Assembly (NCBI RefSeq): GCF_000720635.1
Contig: NZ_JOCF01000004.1
Location: forward strand, 134,572 to 198,571
Direction: 5' to 3'
DNA: 64,000 nucleotides
Origin: Streptomyces sp. NRRL WC-3742
Lineage (GTDB): Bacteria > Actinomycetota > Actinomycetes > Streptomycetales > Streptomycetaceae
The notes below the pieces were generated by a model. It had not been told where the DNA came from. It saw only the letters and a program-made list of their open reading frames with translations, and ran no database searches. Positions 26,655 to 35,813 of the stretch are shown here, piece by piece (the first letter of the stretch is position 1; each line of letters begins with the position of its first letter). The position numbers and the translations under genes were made by a program.

Positions 26655-26759
26655 GGGATAACAGATGTCAGCGAACAGATGATGAAATCTGTTCGCTGAC
26701 ATCTGTTATCCGGTATTTGAACTCTGTCCGCTGAACTTCGTCCGCTGAACCCTGTGAGG
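26655..26759. repeat. Degenerate 7-bp-periodic array (copy D)
   Basis: Fifteen heptamers in phase. On the minus strand they read CAGCGGA, CAGAGTT, CGGATAA, CAGATGT, CAGCGAA and so on. The hairpin half is identical to copy C; the right-hand extension (26711-26759) is unique to this copy. Confidence 0.75.
26656..26711. terminator. Hairpin terminator, dispersed family (copy D)
   Basis: A perfect 25-bp inverted repeat, loop GATGAA, identical to copy C. It lies 58 bp after the stop of the siderophore ATPase gene and upstream of the phosphatase gene, both on the minus strand; it is the only copy between tandem genes. Confidence 0.8.
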
Positions 26760-26769
26760 CCGTCGGGGG

Positions 26770-27666
26770 TCAGGCGGTGGCCGCGCGCACGCGCGCCCTG
26801 GGCACCACCAGCGGGGTCCCGGTCTCGGGGTCGGGCACCACCCGGCACGGCACGCCGAACACGGCCTCGACGAGGTCGGCCGTCAGCACCTCGGAGGGCG
26901 GCCCGGCGGCGGCGAGGCGGCCGTCCTTGAGCACCACCAGGTGGTCGGCGTAGCGGGCGGCCTGCCCGAGGTCGTGCAGCACCATGACGACGGTGCGCCC
27001 GGCCTCGGTGTGCAGGTCGGAGACCAGGTCGAGGACGTCCAGCTGGTGGCGCAGGTCGAGGAAGGTGGTCGGCTCGTCGAGCAGCAGCAGGTCGGTCTGC
27101 TGGGCGAGCGCGAGCGCGATCCAGACCCGCTGGCGCTGCCCGCCGGAGAGCCGGTCGACCTGCCGGTCGCGCAGTTCGGCGGTGCCGGTGCGCTCCAGCG
27201 CCTCCTCGACGGCCTCCTGGTCGGCCCGGGACCAGGGGGTGAGCAGCCGCTGGTGCGGGTAGCGCCCCAGGCGCACCAGTGCCTCGACTGTCACCGCCTC
27301 GGGGGTGACCGGCTGCTGCGGCAACAGGCCCATCCGCTTGGCGAGTTCGCGGGCCGGCATCCGGTGGATGTCCGCGCCGTCCAGGGTGACGGTGCCCTTC
27401 GCCGGGCCGAGGAGGCGCACGAGCCCGCGCAGCAGCGTGGACTTGCCGCAGGCGTTCGGGCCGACGATCGCGGTGACGGCGCCGCCGGGCAGCTCGAGGT
27501 CCAGCCCCTCGACGATCGTCCGGTCGCCGTAGCGCAGCCCGAGACCCCGGGTGGCGAGCCGGTTCTGCGCGGGAGGAGTCTGCGCGGAAGCGGAAGGGGT
27601 CTGCGCGGAGGCGGAAGGGGTCTGCGCGGAGGCGGAAGGGGTCTGCGCGGAGGCGGGGGGCGTCAT
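26770..27666 (-). CDS. Iron-siderophore ABC transporter ATP-binding protein (FepC/FecE type)
   Basis: 298 residues. Walker A GPNACGKSTLL, signature RLSGGQRQRVWIALALAQ and Walker B LLLLDEPTTFLDL define the FecE class. The first 35 residues are a heptapeptide repeat (SASAQTP, four copies), unlike other family members. ATG at 27666 overlaps the permease stop by one base (TGATG). It powers the two permeases upstream. No binding protein gene is adjacent, so that subunit must lie elsewhere. Confidence 0.93.
   Translation of the reverse strand: MTPPASAQTPSASAQTPSASAQTPSASAQTPPAQNRLATRGLGLRYGDRTIVEGLDLELPGGAVTAIVGPNACGKSTLLRGLVRLLGPAKGTVTLDGADIHRMPARELAKRMGLLPQQPVTPEAVTVEALVRLGRYPHQRLLTPWSRADQEAVEEALERTGTAELRDRQVDRLSGGQRQRVWIALALAQQTDLLLLDEPTTFLDLRHQLDVLDLVSDLHTEAGRTVVMVLHDLGQAARYADHLVVLKDGRLAAAGPPSEVLTADLVEAVFGVPCRVVPDPETGTPLVVPRARVRAATA
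27567..27657 (-). repeat. 21-bp in-frame repeat encoding SASAQTP
   Basis: Four near-identical 21-bp units encode the heptapeptide SASAQTP at the N-terminus of the siderophore ATPase. Copies differ at few bases, which suggests recent expansion. Confidence 0.75.
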
Positions 27667-28697
27667 CAGCTGCTCCTCTGGGGAAGCCGGCCCTGGCGGA
27701 TCATCAGCACCAGGAGCAAGGGCGCGCCGAGGGTGGCGGTGACGGCACCGACCGGCAGCCCGTGGACGGGGATCACGTGCAGGACGAGGAGGTCGGCGCC
27801 CAGCAGCAGTACGGCGCCGGTGAGCGCGGTGAGGCCGAGCGTGCCGGGGGTGGGCGGCCCGGCGAGCAGACGGACGAGGTGGGGGACGGCGAGCGCCACG
27901 AAGGCGACCGGTCCGGTGAGTGCGGCGGCCAGCGAGGCGAGGGCGATGGTGAGCAGCAGCAGCCGCAGGCGGTCCCGGGCGGGGTCGAGGCCGAGGCCCC
28001 CGGCGGAGTCGTCGCCGAGGTCGAGGACGGCGATACGCCGCTGGCACAGCAGCGCGACGACCGCGCACACGGCGATGGCGCCGCCGCCGATCCACACCTC
28101 CGTCCAGTTGCGTCCGTAGAGGGAGCCGGTGGTCCACTGCATCGCGGAGGAGGCCAGCTCCGCCGGGAACCGTACGATCATCAGGTTCACGGCGGCGGCG
28201 AGGCCCTGCTGCACCGCCAGGCCCACCAGCACCAGCCGGGTGACGGCCATCTTCGAGCGCCAGGCGAAGGCGCCGAGCAGCAGCGCCGCCAGCAGCCCGC
28301 CGCCGACGGCGGCCAGCGGGATGAACTGGTGGGAGGCGCCGGTGGCGAGCATCAGCACCGCCCCGAAGGAGGCGCCGCCGGTGATGCCGATGGTGTCGGG
28401 GGCGGCCAGCGGGTTGCGGAAGAGCCGCTGCAGCATCGAGCCCGCCACGGCCAGCGCGGCGCCGGCGATCAGTGCCGAGACCACGCGCGGCGCCCGGAAC
28501 TGCTGCACCACCAGGACGTCGCCGCCCGCGCCCTGGCCGAACAGGGCGCGCAGCGCGTCCCAGTAGGGGATGTCGACCTGGCCGGTGCCGAGCGCGACGC
28601 CGGTCAGCAGGACGAGGAGGGCGGCGGCCAGCAGCGACCAGGCGGCCGTACGGGCCCGGCGGCGGGTGATCGCGCTCATCGGCGCGGGGGTGCTCAT
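27666..28697 (-). CDS. Iron-siderophore ABC permease (FecD/FepG type)
   Basis: 343 residues, about nine or ten membrane helices. The FecCD signatures are clear: GAALAVAGSMLQRLFRNPLA, APDTIGITGGASFGAV, and LTGPVAFVALAVPHLVR with the coupling Gly. It forms a heterodimer with the permease encoded just upstream. ATG at 28697 overlaps its stop by 4 bp. Confidence 0.93.
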   Translation of the reverse strand: MSTPAPMSAITRRRARTAAWSLLAAALLVLLTGVALGTGQVDIPYWDALRALFGQGAGGDVLVVQQFRAPRVVSALIAGAALAVAGSMLQRLFRNPLAAPDTIGITGGASFGAVLMLATGASHQFIPLAAVGGGLLAALLLGAFAWRSKMAVTRLVLVGLAVQQGLAAAVNLMIVRFPAELASSAMQWTTGSLYGRNWTEVWIGGGAIAVCAVVALLCQRRIAVLDLGDDSAGGLGLDPARDRLRLLLLTIALASLAAALTGPVAFVALAVPHLVRLLAGPPTPGTLGLTALTGAVLLLGADLLVLHVIPVHGLPVGAVTATLGAPLLLVLMIRQGRLPQRSS

Positions 28698-29728
28698 CGG
28701 GCCACCTTCCGGGCCAGTACGGCGAGCAGCGGGGCACCGAGGAAGGCGGTGACGATGCCGACCTCGATCTCGGAGGGCCGCACCACCAGCCGGCCCAGGA
28801 TGTCGGCGGTGAGCAGCAGCAGCGGGCCGGCGACCAGGCAGCCGGGCACCAGCCAGCGGTGGTCGTTGCCGAGCAGCGGGCGGACGAGGTGAGGGGCCGC
28901 CAGTCCGATGAACGCCACCGGGCCGGCGACGGCGACGGCGCTGCCCGCGAGCAGCACGACGGCCAGCCCGCCGGCCAGGCGGATGCGGGCCACGGGCACG
29001 CCCAGGGACTGCGCGGCCTCGTCGCCCAGGGCGAGCGCGTTGAGCGCGGGCGCGACGAGGAAGGCCGTCAGCAGCCCGAGGGCGAGGAAGGGCAGCACGG
29101 GGGTGAGGGTGTCCAGGTGGCGCCCGGCGACGGAGCCGGCCAGCCAGAACCGGGCCTCGTCCAGGGTGCGGTTGCTGGCCAGCATCAGGGAGGAGGTCCA
29201 GGAGGAGAACACCACCGTGAGCACGGTGCCGCCGAGCGCGAGACGCACCGGGTCCAGCTGCCCGCCGCGCCGCGAGATGGCGTACGCGGTGACGGCGGCG
29301 ACGGCCGCGCCGGCGAAGGCGAACCAGACGTACTGCACCGGACGGGTGAGGTCCAGGATGTAGATCGCGGCGACCACGGCGAGGCTCGCGCCGGCGTTGA
29401 TGCCGAGGGTGACGGGGGAGGCCAGCGGGTTGCGGGTCACGCCCTGGGCGAGCACCCCGGCGACGCCGAGGGCCGCGCCGACGGCGAGTCCGATGACGGT
29501 GCGCGGGACGCGAAGGCCCGTCACCACGTCGGCGTCGCCGCCGTGGGCGGAGCCGGTGAGGGCGTCGAGGACGGTGCCCAGCGGGATGGACCGGGAGCCG
29601 AGCGCGAGGCTCAGCGCGGCGCACAGCACCAGGGCACACAGCCCGGCGGCCAGCAGCAGGGGCCGCCTGGCCGCCGAGGAACGGGGGGTCGCCGGGGCAG
29701 TGGGGCCCGGCGGTTCGGTTCTCAGCAC
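28694..29728 (-). CDS. Iron-siderophore ABC permease (FecC/FepD type)
   Basis: 344 residues with about nine or ten helices. GVAGVLAQGVTRNPLASP, TLGINAGASLAV and GPVAFIGLAAPHLVRPLLG are the family motifs. First gene of a three-gene importer operon (FecC-FecD-FecE order). The GTG start at 29728 lies only 11 bp from an iron box, so the transcript has a very short or no leader. Confidence 0.93.
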   Translation of the reverse strand: MLRTEPPGPTAPATPRSSAARRPLLLAAGLCALVLCAALSLALGSRSIPLGTVLDALTGSAHGGDADVVTGLRVPRTVIGLAVGAALGVAGVLAQGVTRNPLASPVTLGINAGASLAVVAAIYILDLTRPVQYVWFAFAGAAVAAVTAYAISRRGGQLDPVRLALGGTVLTVVFSSWTSSLMLASNRTLDEARFWLAGSVAGRHLDTLTPVLPFLALGLLTAFLVAPALNALALGDEAAQSLGVPVARIRLAGGLAVVLLAGSAVAVAGPVAFIGLAAPHLVRPLLGNDHRWLVPGCLVAGPLLLLTADILGRLVVRPSEIEVGIVTAFLGAPLLAVLARKVAR

Positions 29729-29739
29729 GAAGCGACATC

Positions 29740-29758
29740 TTAGGTTAGCTTTTCCTAA
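29740..29758 (-). promoter_or_regulatory. Iron box (IdeR/DmdR operator)
   Basis: TTAGGTTAGCTTTTCCTAA matches the 19-bp iron box at 15 positions, with both TTAGG/CCTAA arms perfect. It is immediately upstream of the siderophore permease operon. Confidence 0.88.
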
Positions 29759-29858
29759 CTACGTCAAACGGTGTGCTGCCGGGCCGACCGTGCCGACCGT
29801 GCTGACCGGGCCGTCACGGCCTGTCCGACTGTCAGAGGCATGCGCTAGCGTCGCGCGC

Positions 29859-30260
29859 ATGATCGATGCGACGACGCGGGTCCGGATCGCCCGCCCCTCC
29901 CGGGACCTCGCGGCCGCCGAGCGCTTCTACGCCGACGGCCTCGGGCTCGACGTGCTGTGGCGCACCACCGAGCGCGTCCCCGGTCACCACGACCTGCTGA
30001 TGGTCGGTCCGCCCGGCGGCGCCTGGCACTTCGAGCTGACGCACGACCCCGAACACCCGCTGGAGCCGACCCCGACCGTCGACGACCTCTTCGTCGTCTA
30101 CCTCGGCGCGCCCGTCGACGACGCCCTCGTCGCCCGGCTGGAGGCGGTTGGCGGCACCCGGGTCGGCTCCCACAACCCGTACTGGGACGAGTTCGGCGTG
30201 ACGATATCCGACCCGGACGGCTACCGGCTGGTGCTCTGCTCCCGCGCCTGGGGCGCCTGA
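29859..30260 (+). CDS. VOC-family (glyoxalase/bleomycin-resistance fold) protein
   Basis: 133 residues. Two VOC half-domains: RIARPSRDLAAAERFYADGLGLDVLWR, and near the end VTISDPDGYRLVLCSR. The metal-ligand positions typical of active members (H..E) cannot be assigned with certainty. A TAGCGT hexamer about 8 bp upstream of the ATG suits a leaderless start. Substrate unknown. Confidence 0.85.
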   Translation: MIDATTRVRIARPSRDLAAAERFYADGLGLDVLWRTTERVPGHHDLLMVGPPGGAWHFELTHDPEHPLEPTPTVDDLFVVYLGAPVDDALVARLEAVGGTRVGSHNPYWDEFGVTISDPDGYRLVLCSRAWGA

Positions 30261-30367
30261 GCAGCCGCCCGATCCGCCCGTGCGACGGCCCGTCGCGGCG
30301 GTGTGTGACAGCTCTGCAACACTCAACCACCGGCCCCGACGCGGCCGCTGAGGCCGCGAAACCCTCT

Positions 30368-30382
30368 GGCACACTGTGTGCC
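30368..30382. promoter_or_regulatory. 15-bp inverted repeat upstream of Ser/Thr kinase gene
   Basis: GGCACACTGTGTGCC is a perfect palindrome around a central T, 44 bp before the kinase ATG. It is a possible operator; no known regulator motif is recognised. Confidence 0.4.
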
Positions 30383-30426
30383 GACGACCTGCCGGGTCGG
30401 GGCATGACACAAACGGGGGTAGGGGC

Positions 30427-32340
30427 ATGATCGGCGCGGGCACCGTGCTCAACGACCGGTACAGGTTGACGGAACCGCTCGGACGCGGCGGGATGGGGAC
30501 GGTCTGGCGCGCCCAGGACTCCAACCTCAAGCGCGAGGTCGCCGTCAAGATCCTCAACGCGGGCCTGCTGGAGGAGCCCACGCAGATCGAACGGTTCCGC
30601 CGGGAGGCGCAGGTCGTCGCGGCGATCGGCCACCCGGGCATCGTGGGCGTCCACGACTACGGGGAGAGCCGCGGGGAGGACACGGACGGCGGCGAGCCCT
30701 TCGCCTACATCGTGATGGACCTGATCGAGGGCCGGGCGCTCAGCACCCTGCTCAAGGACGAGGGCCGGATGCCGCCCGAGCGGGCCCTCGCCCTGGTGGC
30801 CGACGCCCTGGACGCCCTGCAGGCCGTCCACCAGCGCGCCATCGTCCACCGGGACATCAAGCCCTCCAACCTGATGGTGCGTGCGGACGGCGCCCTGTTC
30901 GTCGCCGACTTCGGCATCGCCCTCGCGATCGCCGGTACGAAGATCACCATGACGGGCGGGTTCGTCGGCACCGCTGCCTACATGTCGCCCGAACAGGCCG
31001 CCCACGACCGCGCCAACCCCATCACGCCCTCCTCGGACCTCTACTCCATGGGCGTCGTCTGCTACGAGATGCTCACCGGGAGCCTGCCCTTCGACGGCGG
31101 GGCCGTGCAGCTGGCGTACAAGCACGTCCACCAGCCGGCGCCGGAACTGCCCGCGACCTTCCCGGCGCCGGTGCGGGCGCTGGTCGCCAGGGCGCTGGCC
31201 AAGGCGCCGGAGGACCGGTTCGCCAGCGCTGCCGAGATGGCGGCCGCGGCGCGAACGGCGGCCGGGCTGCCGGGCGGTGAGGCCGGAACGCGGACGGTCA
31301 AGCTGTGGAAGGGCGCCCGGCGAATAGCCGCCGTGCCCACGCAGGACGCTCCCGCGCCCGCACCGGGGGCGGAGCCGGTCGTGAAGGTGGGCCCGAACGC
31401 GGCCACCGAGCCGAGTGAACGCCGCAGGCGCCGCAGGATGCTGGTGCCGGTCATCATCCCGGTGGTCGTCTCGCTCGGGACGGCGGGCGCGCTGTTCGTC
31501 GACCGCAACCCGTTCAGCTCGGACGCGGCGCCCGCCCCGACCACCGCGATGAGCACCCCGGCGGCCGCGGGCCCGGGTACGGGCACGGGAACGGGCGTCG
31601 CGGGCGCCACCACCCCCGTCACCACGGCGCCCGCCACACCCCAGGCCGCCACCACGGCGCCGGCGGCGACCCCGGACGCGGCGCAGCCGCAGCCGCAGCA
31701 GCCCGTACCGGCGCCGCCGGCGGCGGGCGGCAACGGCGGGTCGGGCGCCGGCGGTGGAGCGAACGGTGGCGGAACGAACAGCGGTGGCGCGAGCGGGGGC
31801 AACGGCGGCGGCACCCAGGCCCGTCCGCCGGCGACCAACAACAACCCCGCCCCGCCGCCCCCGCAGCAGAACACCTCCAGCGGCGCGGGCGCCTCGGCCG
31901 GCGGCGGCAACCCGCCGCCGCAGACCCCGGCGCGCCCGCCGGAGTGCAACGGCGACGCCTGGACGCGCATCGTCAACGTCCAGTACGGAGCGCCGATCGG
32001 ACTGGCCAACGCCGACCCGAACGCGAAGGGCAACCCGGTCGTGCTGGGCGGCAACACCCAGTTCGGCTGGCTCGCCGCCGACAGCGCCTACTCCTCGTAC
32101 AACGCGTGCAACAACAACGGCGCGAGGCTCGTCCAGAGGATGGGGGACCGCGCGGTCGTCCTCGGCGACTACATGGACATCCTCAACCTGTGGGTCAAGA
32201 CCTCCGTCGGCAACGGCGCCTACACCATCGCCGAGAACGGCGGCGCGAACTGCCTGACCGCCAACGGCGTGGGCAGTCCCCTCACCATGACCGCCTGTAC
32301 ACCGGGCAACGCGACCCAGCAGTGGAGGTTCCAGAAGTGA
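30427..32340 (+). CDS. Membrane Ser/Thr protein kinase with extracellular lectin-like domain
   Basis: 637 residues. The N-terminal Hanks-type kinase is complete: glycine loop [10 protein letters not shown]41 in VAVKIL, catalytic D143 in HRDIKPSN, D161 of DFG and the APE-like MSPEQ. A membrane helix at about 339-360 is followed by 150 residues of Ala/Pro/Thr and then Gly/Asn-rich linker. A 135-residue extracellular domain ends in [19 protein letters not shown] and QQWRF, a QxW/ricin-B-like lectin repeat. This differs from PASTA-type PknB. ATG at 30427 follows GGGGGTAGGGG. A GNAT gene overlaps the stop. Confidence 0.9.
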   Translation: MIGAGTVLNDRYRLTEPLGRGGMGTVWRAQDSNLKREVAVKILNAGLLEEPTQIERFRREAQVVAAIGHPGIVGVHDYGESRGEDTDGGEPFAYIVMDLIEGRALSTLLKDEGRMPPERALALVADALDALQAVHQRAIVHRDIKPSNLMVRADGALFVADFGIALAIAGTKITMTGGFVGTAAYMSPEQAAHDRANPITPSSDLYSMGVVCYEMLTGSLPFDGGAVQLAYKHVHQPAPELPATFPAPVRALVARALAKAPEDRFASAAEMAAAARTAAGLPGGEAGTRTVKLWKGARRIAAVPTQDAPAPAPGAEPVVKVGPNAATEPSERRRRRRMLVPVIIPVVVSLGTAGALFVDRNPFSSDAAPAPTTAMSTPAAAGPGTGTGTGVAGATTPVTTAPATPQAATTAPAATPDAAQPQPQQPVPAPPAAGGNGGSGAGGGANGGGTNSGGASGGNGGGTQARPPATNNNPAPPPPQQNTSSGAGASAGGGNPPPQTPARPPECNGDAWTRIVNVQYGAPIGLANADPNAKGNPVVLGGNTQFGWLAADSAYSSYNACNNNGARLVQRMGDRAVVLGDYMDILNLWVKTSVGNGAYTIAENGGANCLTANGVGSPLTMTACTPGNATQQWRFQK

Positions 32341-33008
32341 CCGGCGCGCAGGTTCAGCTGCTGGAAGGCCCCGTACTGGAGGGGGAGTTCGTCCGGCTGG
32401 AGCCGCTGGAGCGGCGGCACGCCGAGGGGCTGGCGCTGGCCGCCGCGGAGGACCGGGACTCGTACGGGTTCACGTGGGTGCCCGCCGCGGACTCCGTGCC
32501 GGAGTACATCGACGCCCAGTTCGCCCGCAGGGACGCGGGGCTGTTGTCCCCCTACGTGCAGGTGGAGCGGGCCTCGGGGCGGGTGGTCGGTGCGACGGCG
32601 TACTGGGAGCCGCGCCGGCTGCCGTTCGACGGCGGGAAGTTCGACGGTTCGCTGTTCGCGGTCGAGGTCGGCTTCACCTGGCTGGCCGCCTCCGCGCAGG
32701 GCTCCGGACTGAACACCGAGGCGAAGTACCTGCTGTTCCGGCACGCCTTCGAGGAGTGGGGCGTGGGCCGGGTGGACCTCAAGACCGATGCCCGCAACGC
32801 CCGTTCGCGGGCGGCGATCCTGAAGGCGGGGGCGGTCTTCGAGGGCGTGCTGCGCAGTTCGGCGCGGTCCTGGGCGCCGGGGGAGGAGGGCCTGCTGCGG
32901 GACGCGGCGGTCTTCTCGATCATCCGGGAGGAATGGCCCGCCCGCCGTGCGGAGTTGGAGCGCAGGCTCGCGGAGCTGCGGGAGCGGCTCGGGTCGTTGC
33001 GCGGTTAG
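32337..33008 (+). CDS. GNAT-family N-acetyltransferase (RimJ/RimL-like)
   Basis: 223 residues. [20 protein letters not shown] begins the fold, [22 protein letters not shown] holds the acetyl-CoA pyrophosphate loop (in the RimJ/RimL form) and [21 protein letters not shown] is motif B. Targets could be protein N-termini or small amines. The GTG start overlaps the kinase stop (GTGA), so the acetyltransferase is co-translated with the kinase. Confidence 0.88.
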   Translation: MTGAQVQLLEGPVLEGEFVRLEPLERRHAEGLALAAAEDRDSYGFTWVPAADSVPEYIDAQFARRDAGLLSPYVQVERASGRVVGATAYWEPRRLPFDGGKFDGSLFAVEVGFTWLAASAQGSGLNTEAKYLLFRHAFEEWGVGRVDLKTDARNARSRAAILKAGAVFEGVLRSSARSWAPGEEGLLRDAAVFSIIREEWPARRAELERRLAELRERLGSLRG

Positions 33009-33506
33009 CGGCGGCTAGCAGAGGTCCTGGGCGCTGGACAAGGGGGCCCTGTGGCGGGACCTCGCCAACCGGGTGTCAAGGGCATGTGTGCGAACTTCTA
33101 CAGGAATGTAAAACTCGCTCGGCGGCCCGGCCTGCGCCGGGGGTGCGAGCGGGCGCGACCGGGGGCGGCGGGCGGTCGGGCGTCGGCCCAGGCGATCGGC
33201 CGTGACCTCGGGTGGGGTCTCGCTCCGGGCGGGTCGAATTGCCCCTCTTTGCCCGGCACTTGACCTTCTTTGCCAACTGGCGGGACCTGGCCAACAAATG
33301 ATGCAGACCTGTCAATTCGGCGACGGGATTGCCATGCTTCTGGGCATCCCCCGGCGGCAGCCCCCACCCCCACCCCATGGTGGCGAGCCGTCCGACTGCA
33401 CGGGGTCACTGCACGTCAGCGCCCGTTCCGCCCCCATGGTGCCGACCCCGGCCCCCGGGACGCGGCGCGACCGCGCCCACACGCGGTTTCCCGGAAGGAC
33501 TCGTAC
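33009..33506. other. Long leader region upstream of secreted protease
   Basis: 498 bp with no supported gene. It contains two near-identical 18-bp words TGGCGGGACCTSGCCAAC (33052-33069 and 33278-33295, one mismatch), 226 bp apart, and a TTGACC hexamer at 33260-33265. These probably belong to the promoter of the protease gene. Confidence 0.5.
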
Positions 33507-35144
33507 GTGAAGCGTAAGCTCGCGGCCGTCGCCGTCGTCTCGGCCACCGCCCTGCTGACCGGTGTCGTCCAGGTGGGCGCCGCCCAGGCCGCCCCCGCCA
33601 CCTCCTCGATCAAGGCCCAGGCCGCCCGCCAGCACGCCGCCGTCCTCGCGGTGGCAGCCGGCCAGTCCGGCCCGCTGGCCCAGGCGCTGGGCCTCGGCGC
33701 CCAGGAGAAGCTCGTCGCCAAGGACGCCGTCGTGGACCGGGACGGCACCCGGCACCTGCGCTTCGAGCGCACCTACGCGGGCCTGCCCGTCCTCGGCGGC
33801 GACCTGGTCGTCCACCAGAGCGCCACCGGCGGCGTGAAGTCGGTCGACAAGGCCGTGGCCGCCACGATCGCGCTGCCCAGCCTCACCCCGAAGATCCCGG
33901 CCGACCAGGCCGCCGCGGGCGCCGCCGGCGCCGTCAAGGCCACGGTCGGGCAGACCATCGACGCCGACGAGTCACCGCTGGTCGGCGTGCACCAGACCGG
34001 CAAGGCCGAACTGGTCGTCTGGGCGAACGACAACAACCCGCGCCTGGCCTACCGGACCACCGTCGAGGGCGAGCGCGCCGACGGCACCCCGAGCAGCCAG
34101 GTCCTGGTCACCGACGCGGCCGGCGGGCAGGTCCTGTCCACCCACGAGAAGGTCCAGACGGCGGCCGGCACCGGCAACGGCATCTTCGTCGGCCAGGTCC
34201 CGCTGAACACCAACCAGAACGGCTCGCAGTACGAGCTGAAGGACGCCGACCGCGGCGGCCAGTCCACCACCGACATGAACAACGGCCAGTCGGGCAGCGG
34301 CTCGTTGTTCGCCAACACCGGCAACAGCTTCGGTGACGGCACCAACAACAACCGCGAGTCCGCCGCCGTGGACGCCCAGTTCGGCGCCGCGACCACCTGG
34401 GACTTCTACAAGAGCACCTTCAGCCGCAGCGGCATCCGCAACGACGGCGTCGGCGCGCTCAGCCGCGTCCACTACGGCTCCAACTACGTCAACGCGTTCT
34501 GGAGCGACGACTGCTTCTGCATGTCGTACGGCGACGGCGCCAACGACTCCGCCCCGCTGACCGAGATCGACGTCGCCGGCCACGAGATGACGCACGGCGT
34601 CACCGCCGCGACCGCCGCGCTCAACTACTCGGGCGAGTCCGGCGGCCTCAACGAGGCCACCTCGGACATCTTCGGCACCATGGTCGAGTGGTACGCCAAC
34701 CTGCCCTCCAACCCGCCGAACTACTGGATCGGCGAGAAGATCAACCTGCGCGGCGACGGCAGCCCGCTGCGCTACATGGACCAGCCGAGCAAGGACGGCT
34801 CCTCGGCCGACTACTGGGACGCGGGCGTCGGCAACAAGGACGTGCACTACTCCTCCGGCGTGGCGAACCACTTCTTCTACCTGCTGTCCGAGGGCAGCGG
34901 CGCGAAGAGCATCAACGGCTTCGACTACAACAGCCCGACGGCCGACGGCTCCTCGCTCGCCGGCATCGGCCGCGACAAGGCCGCGCAGATCTGGTACCGC
35001 GCGCTGACCGTCTACTTCACCTCCACCACCGACTACGCGGGCGCCCGGGCGGCCACTCTGAGCGCGGCCGCCGACCTGTACGGCTCGGGCGGCACCGAGT
35101 ACAACGCGGTGGCGGCCACCTGGACGGCCGTGAACGTCAACTGA
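33507..35144 (+). CDS. Secreted M4-family zinc metalloprotease (thermolysin-like)
   Basis: 545 residues. A Sec signal peptide (KRKLAAVAVVSATALLTGVV, cleavage after AQAA) is followed by a FTP/PepSY propeptide of about 180 residues. The catalytic domain has the HEMTH zinc motif (H359, E360, H363) and the third ligand E383 in GGLNEATSDIFG, plus the downstream YSSGVANHFFYLL with the transition-state His. This is a typical Streptomyces extracellular neutral protease. GTG at 33507 follows GGAAGGA. It is monocistronic, closed by the hairpin at 35210-35248. Confidence 0.95.
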   Translation: MKRKLAAVAVVSATALLTGVVQVGAAQAAPATSSIKAQAARQHAAVLAVAAGQSGPLAQALGLGAQEKLVAKDAVVDRDGTRHLRFERTYAGLPVLGGDLVVHQSATGGVKSVDKAVAATIALPSLTPKIPADQAAAGAAGAVKATVGQTIDADESPLVGVHQTGKAELVVWANDNNPRLAYRTTVEGERADGTPSSQVLVTDAAGGQVLSTHEKVQTAAGTGNGIFVGQVPLNTNQNGSQYELKDADRGGQSTTDMNNGQSGSGSLFANTGNSFGDGTNNNRESAAVDAQFGAATTWDFYKSTFSRSGIRNDGVGALSRVHYGSNYVNAFWSDDCFCMSYGDGANDSAPLTEIDVAGHEMTHGVTAATAALNYSGESGGLNEATSDIFGTMVEWYANLPSNPPNYWIGEKINLRGDGSPLRYMDQPSKDGSSADYWDAGVGNKDVHYSSGVANHFFYLLSEGSGAKSINGFDYNSPTADGSSLAGIGRDKAAQIWYRALTVYFTSTTDYAGARAATLSAAADLYGSGGTEYNAVAATWTAVNVN

Positions 35145-35209
35145 CCGGAGTCTGAGGCTTGTTCGGGGGCAAGTTGGGCGCTCCCCGGACCGGCCGTCCG
35201 CCCGCAGCG

Positions 35210-35248
35210 GGGCCCCGTCGAACCTCTGGGTGCGGTTCGACGGGGCCC
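35210..35248. terminator. Bidirectional hairpin terminator
   Basis: GGGCCCCGTCGAACC pairs perfectly with GGTTCGACGGGGCCC over a 9-nt loop, between the convergent protease and VOC genes. It is unrelated in sequence to the dispersed hairpin family. Confidence 0.85.
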
Positions 35249-35269
35249 TGGCCGTTCCCGTGCGGCCGA

Positions 35270-35665
35270 CTACCGCGGCAGGTCCTGGGCGACCTCCCAC
35301 ACGTGCCCGGACGGGTCGGCGAACGCCGCCGTGCGCCGGCCCCAGGGCCGGTCCACCGGGCCGTTGAGCAACTTGACGCCCCGCTCGGCGAGTTGGGCGC
35401 AGACCGCGTCCACGTCCGGCACGCGCACGGTGAGCAGCGCCCGTACGCCCGCGCCCTCGGCGGCCACCTGCGCGGGCTCGACCAGCCCGGGCGCCTCCTT
35501 CGCGGTCAGCAGGTTCAGCAGGAGGTTGCGCAGCCGCAGCGCCGCCGAGGCGTCGTCCTCGTAGACGACCGGGAGACCGAAGACCTCCTGGTAGAACGCC
35601 TTCGCGGCGGGGACGTCCGTCACGAAGAGCGTGAGGACCTCGAGTTCGTCCAGATCGCTGGGCAC
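35270..35665 (-). CDS. VOC-family protein (glyoxalase superfamily)
   Basis: 131 residues with GTG start at 35665, preceded by GGAGG. VLTLFVTDVPAAKAFYQEVFGL opens the fold and TAAFADPSGHVWEVAQ closes it, with the usual terminal Glu that binds metal. Upstream in-frame ATGs add Pro-rich residues without a ribosome site. Possibly a dioxygenase-like or antibiotic-binding member. It is expressed separately from the HxlR gene upstream. Confidence 0.87.
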   Translation of the reverse strand: MPSDLDELEVLTLFVTDVPAAKAFYQEVFGLPVVYEDDASAALRLRNLLLNLLTAKEAPGLVEPAQVAAEGAGVRALLTVRVPDVDAVCAQLAERGVKLLNGPVDRPWGRRTAAFADPSGHVWEVAQDLPR

Positions 35666-35742
35666 TGGTGCCTCCGGAGTGTCAGGTGTCGGGTGTCTCA
35701 TGTGAGATGGGCCCGACGAGCCTCGCACGGGGGACTGACAGC

Positions 35743-35812
35743 GGGCGGTGGCAGCAGGTGGTGGCAGCAGGTAGTGGCAGTGGGTGGTGGCAGTGGTGTG
35801 GCGGCGGGCGGT
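35743..35812. repeat. Degenerate GGTGGCAG tandem repeat
   Basis: About five units of 12-14 bp of the form GGTGGTGGCAGCA fill the gap between the HxlR stop and the VOC gene start. G-rich on the plus strand. No gene seen. Confidence 0.6.
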
Positions 35813-35813
35813 G

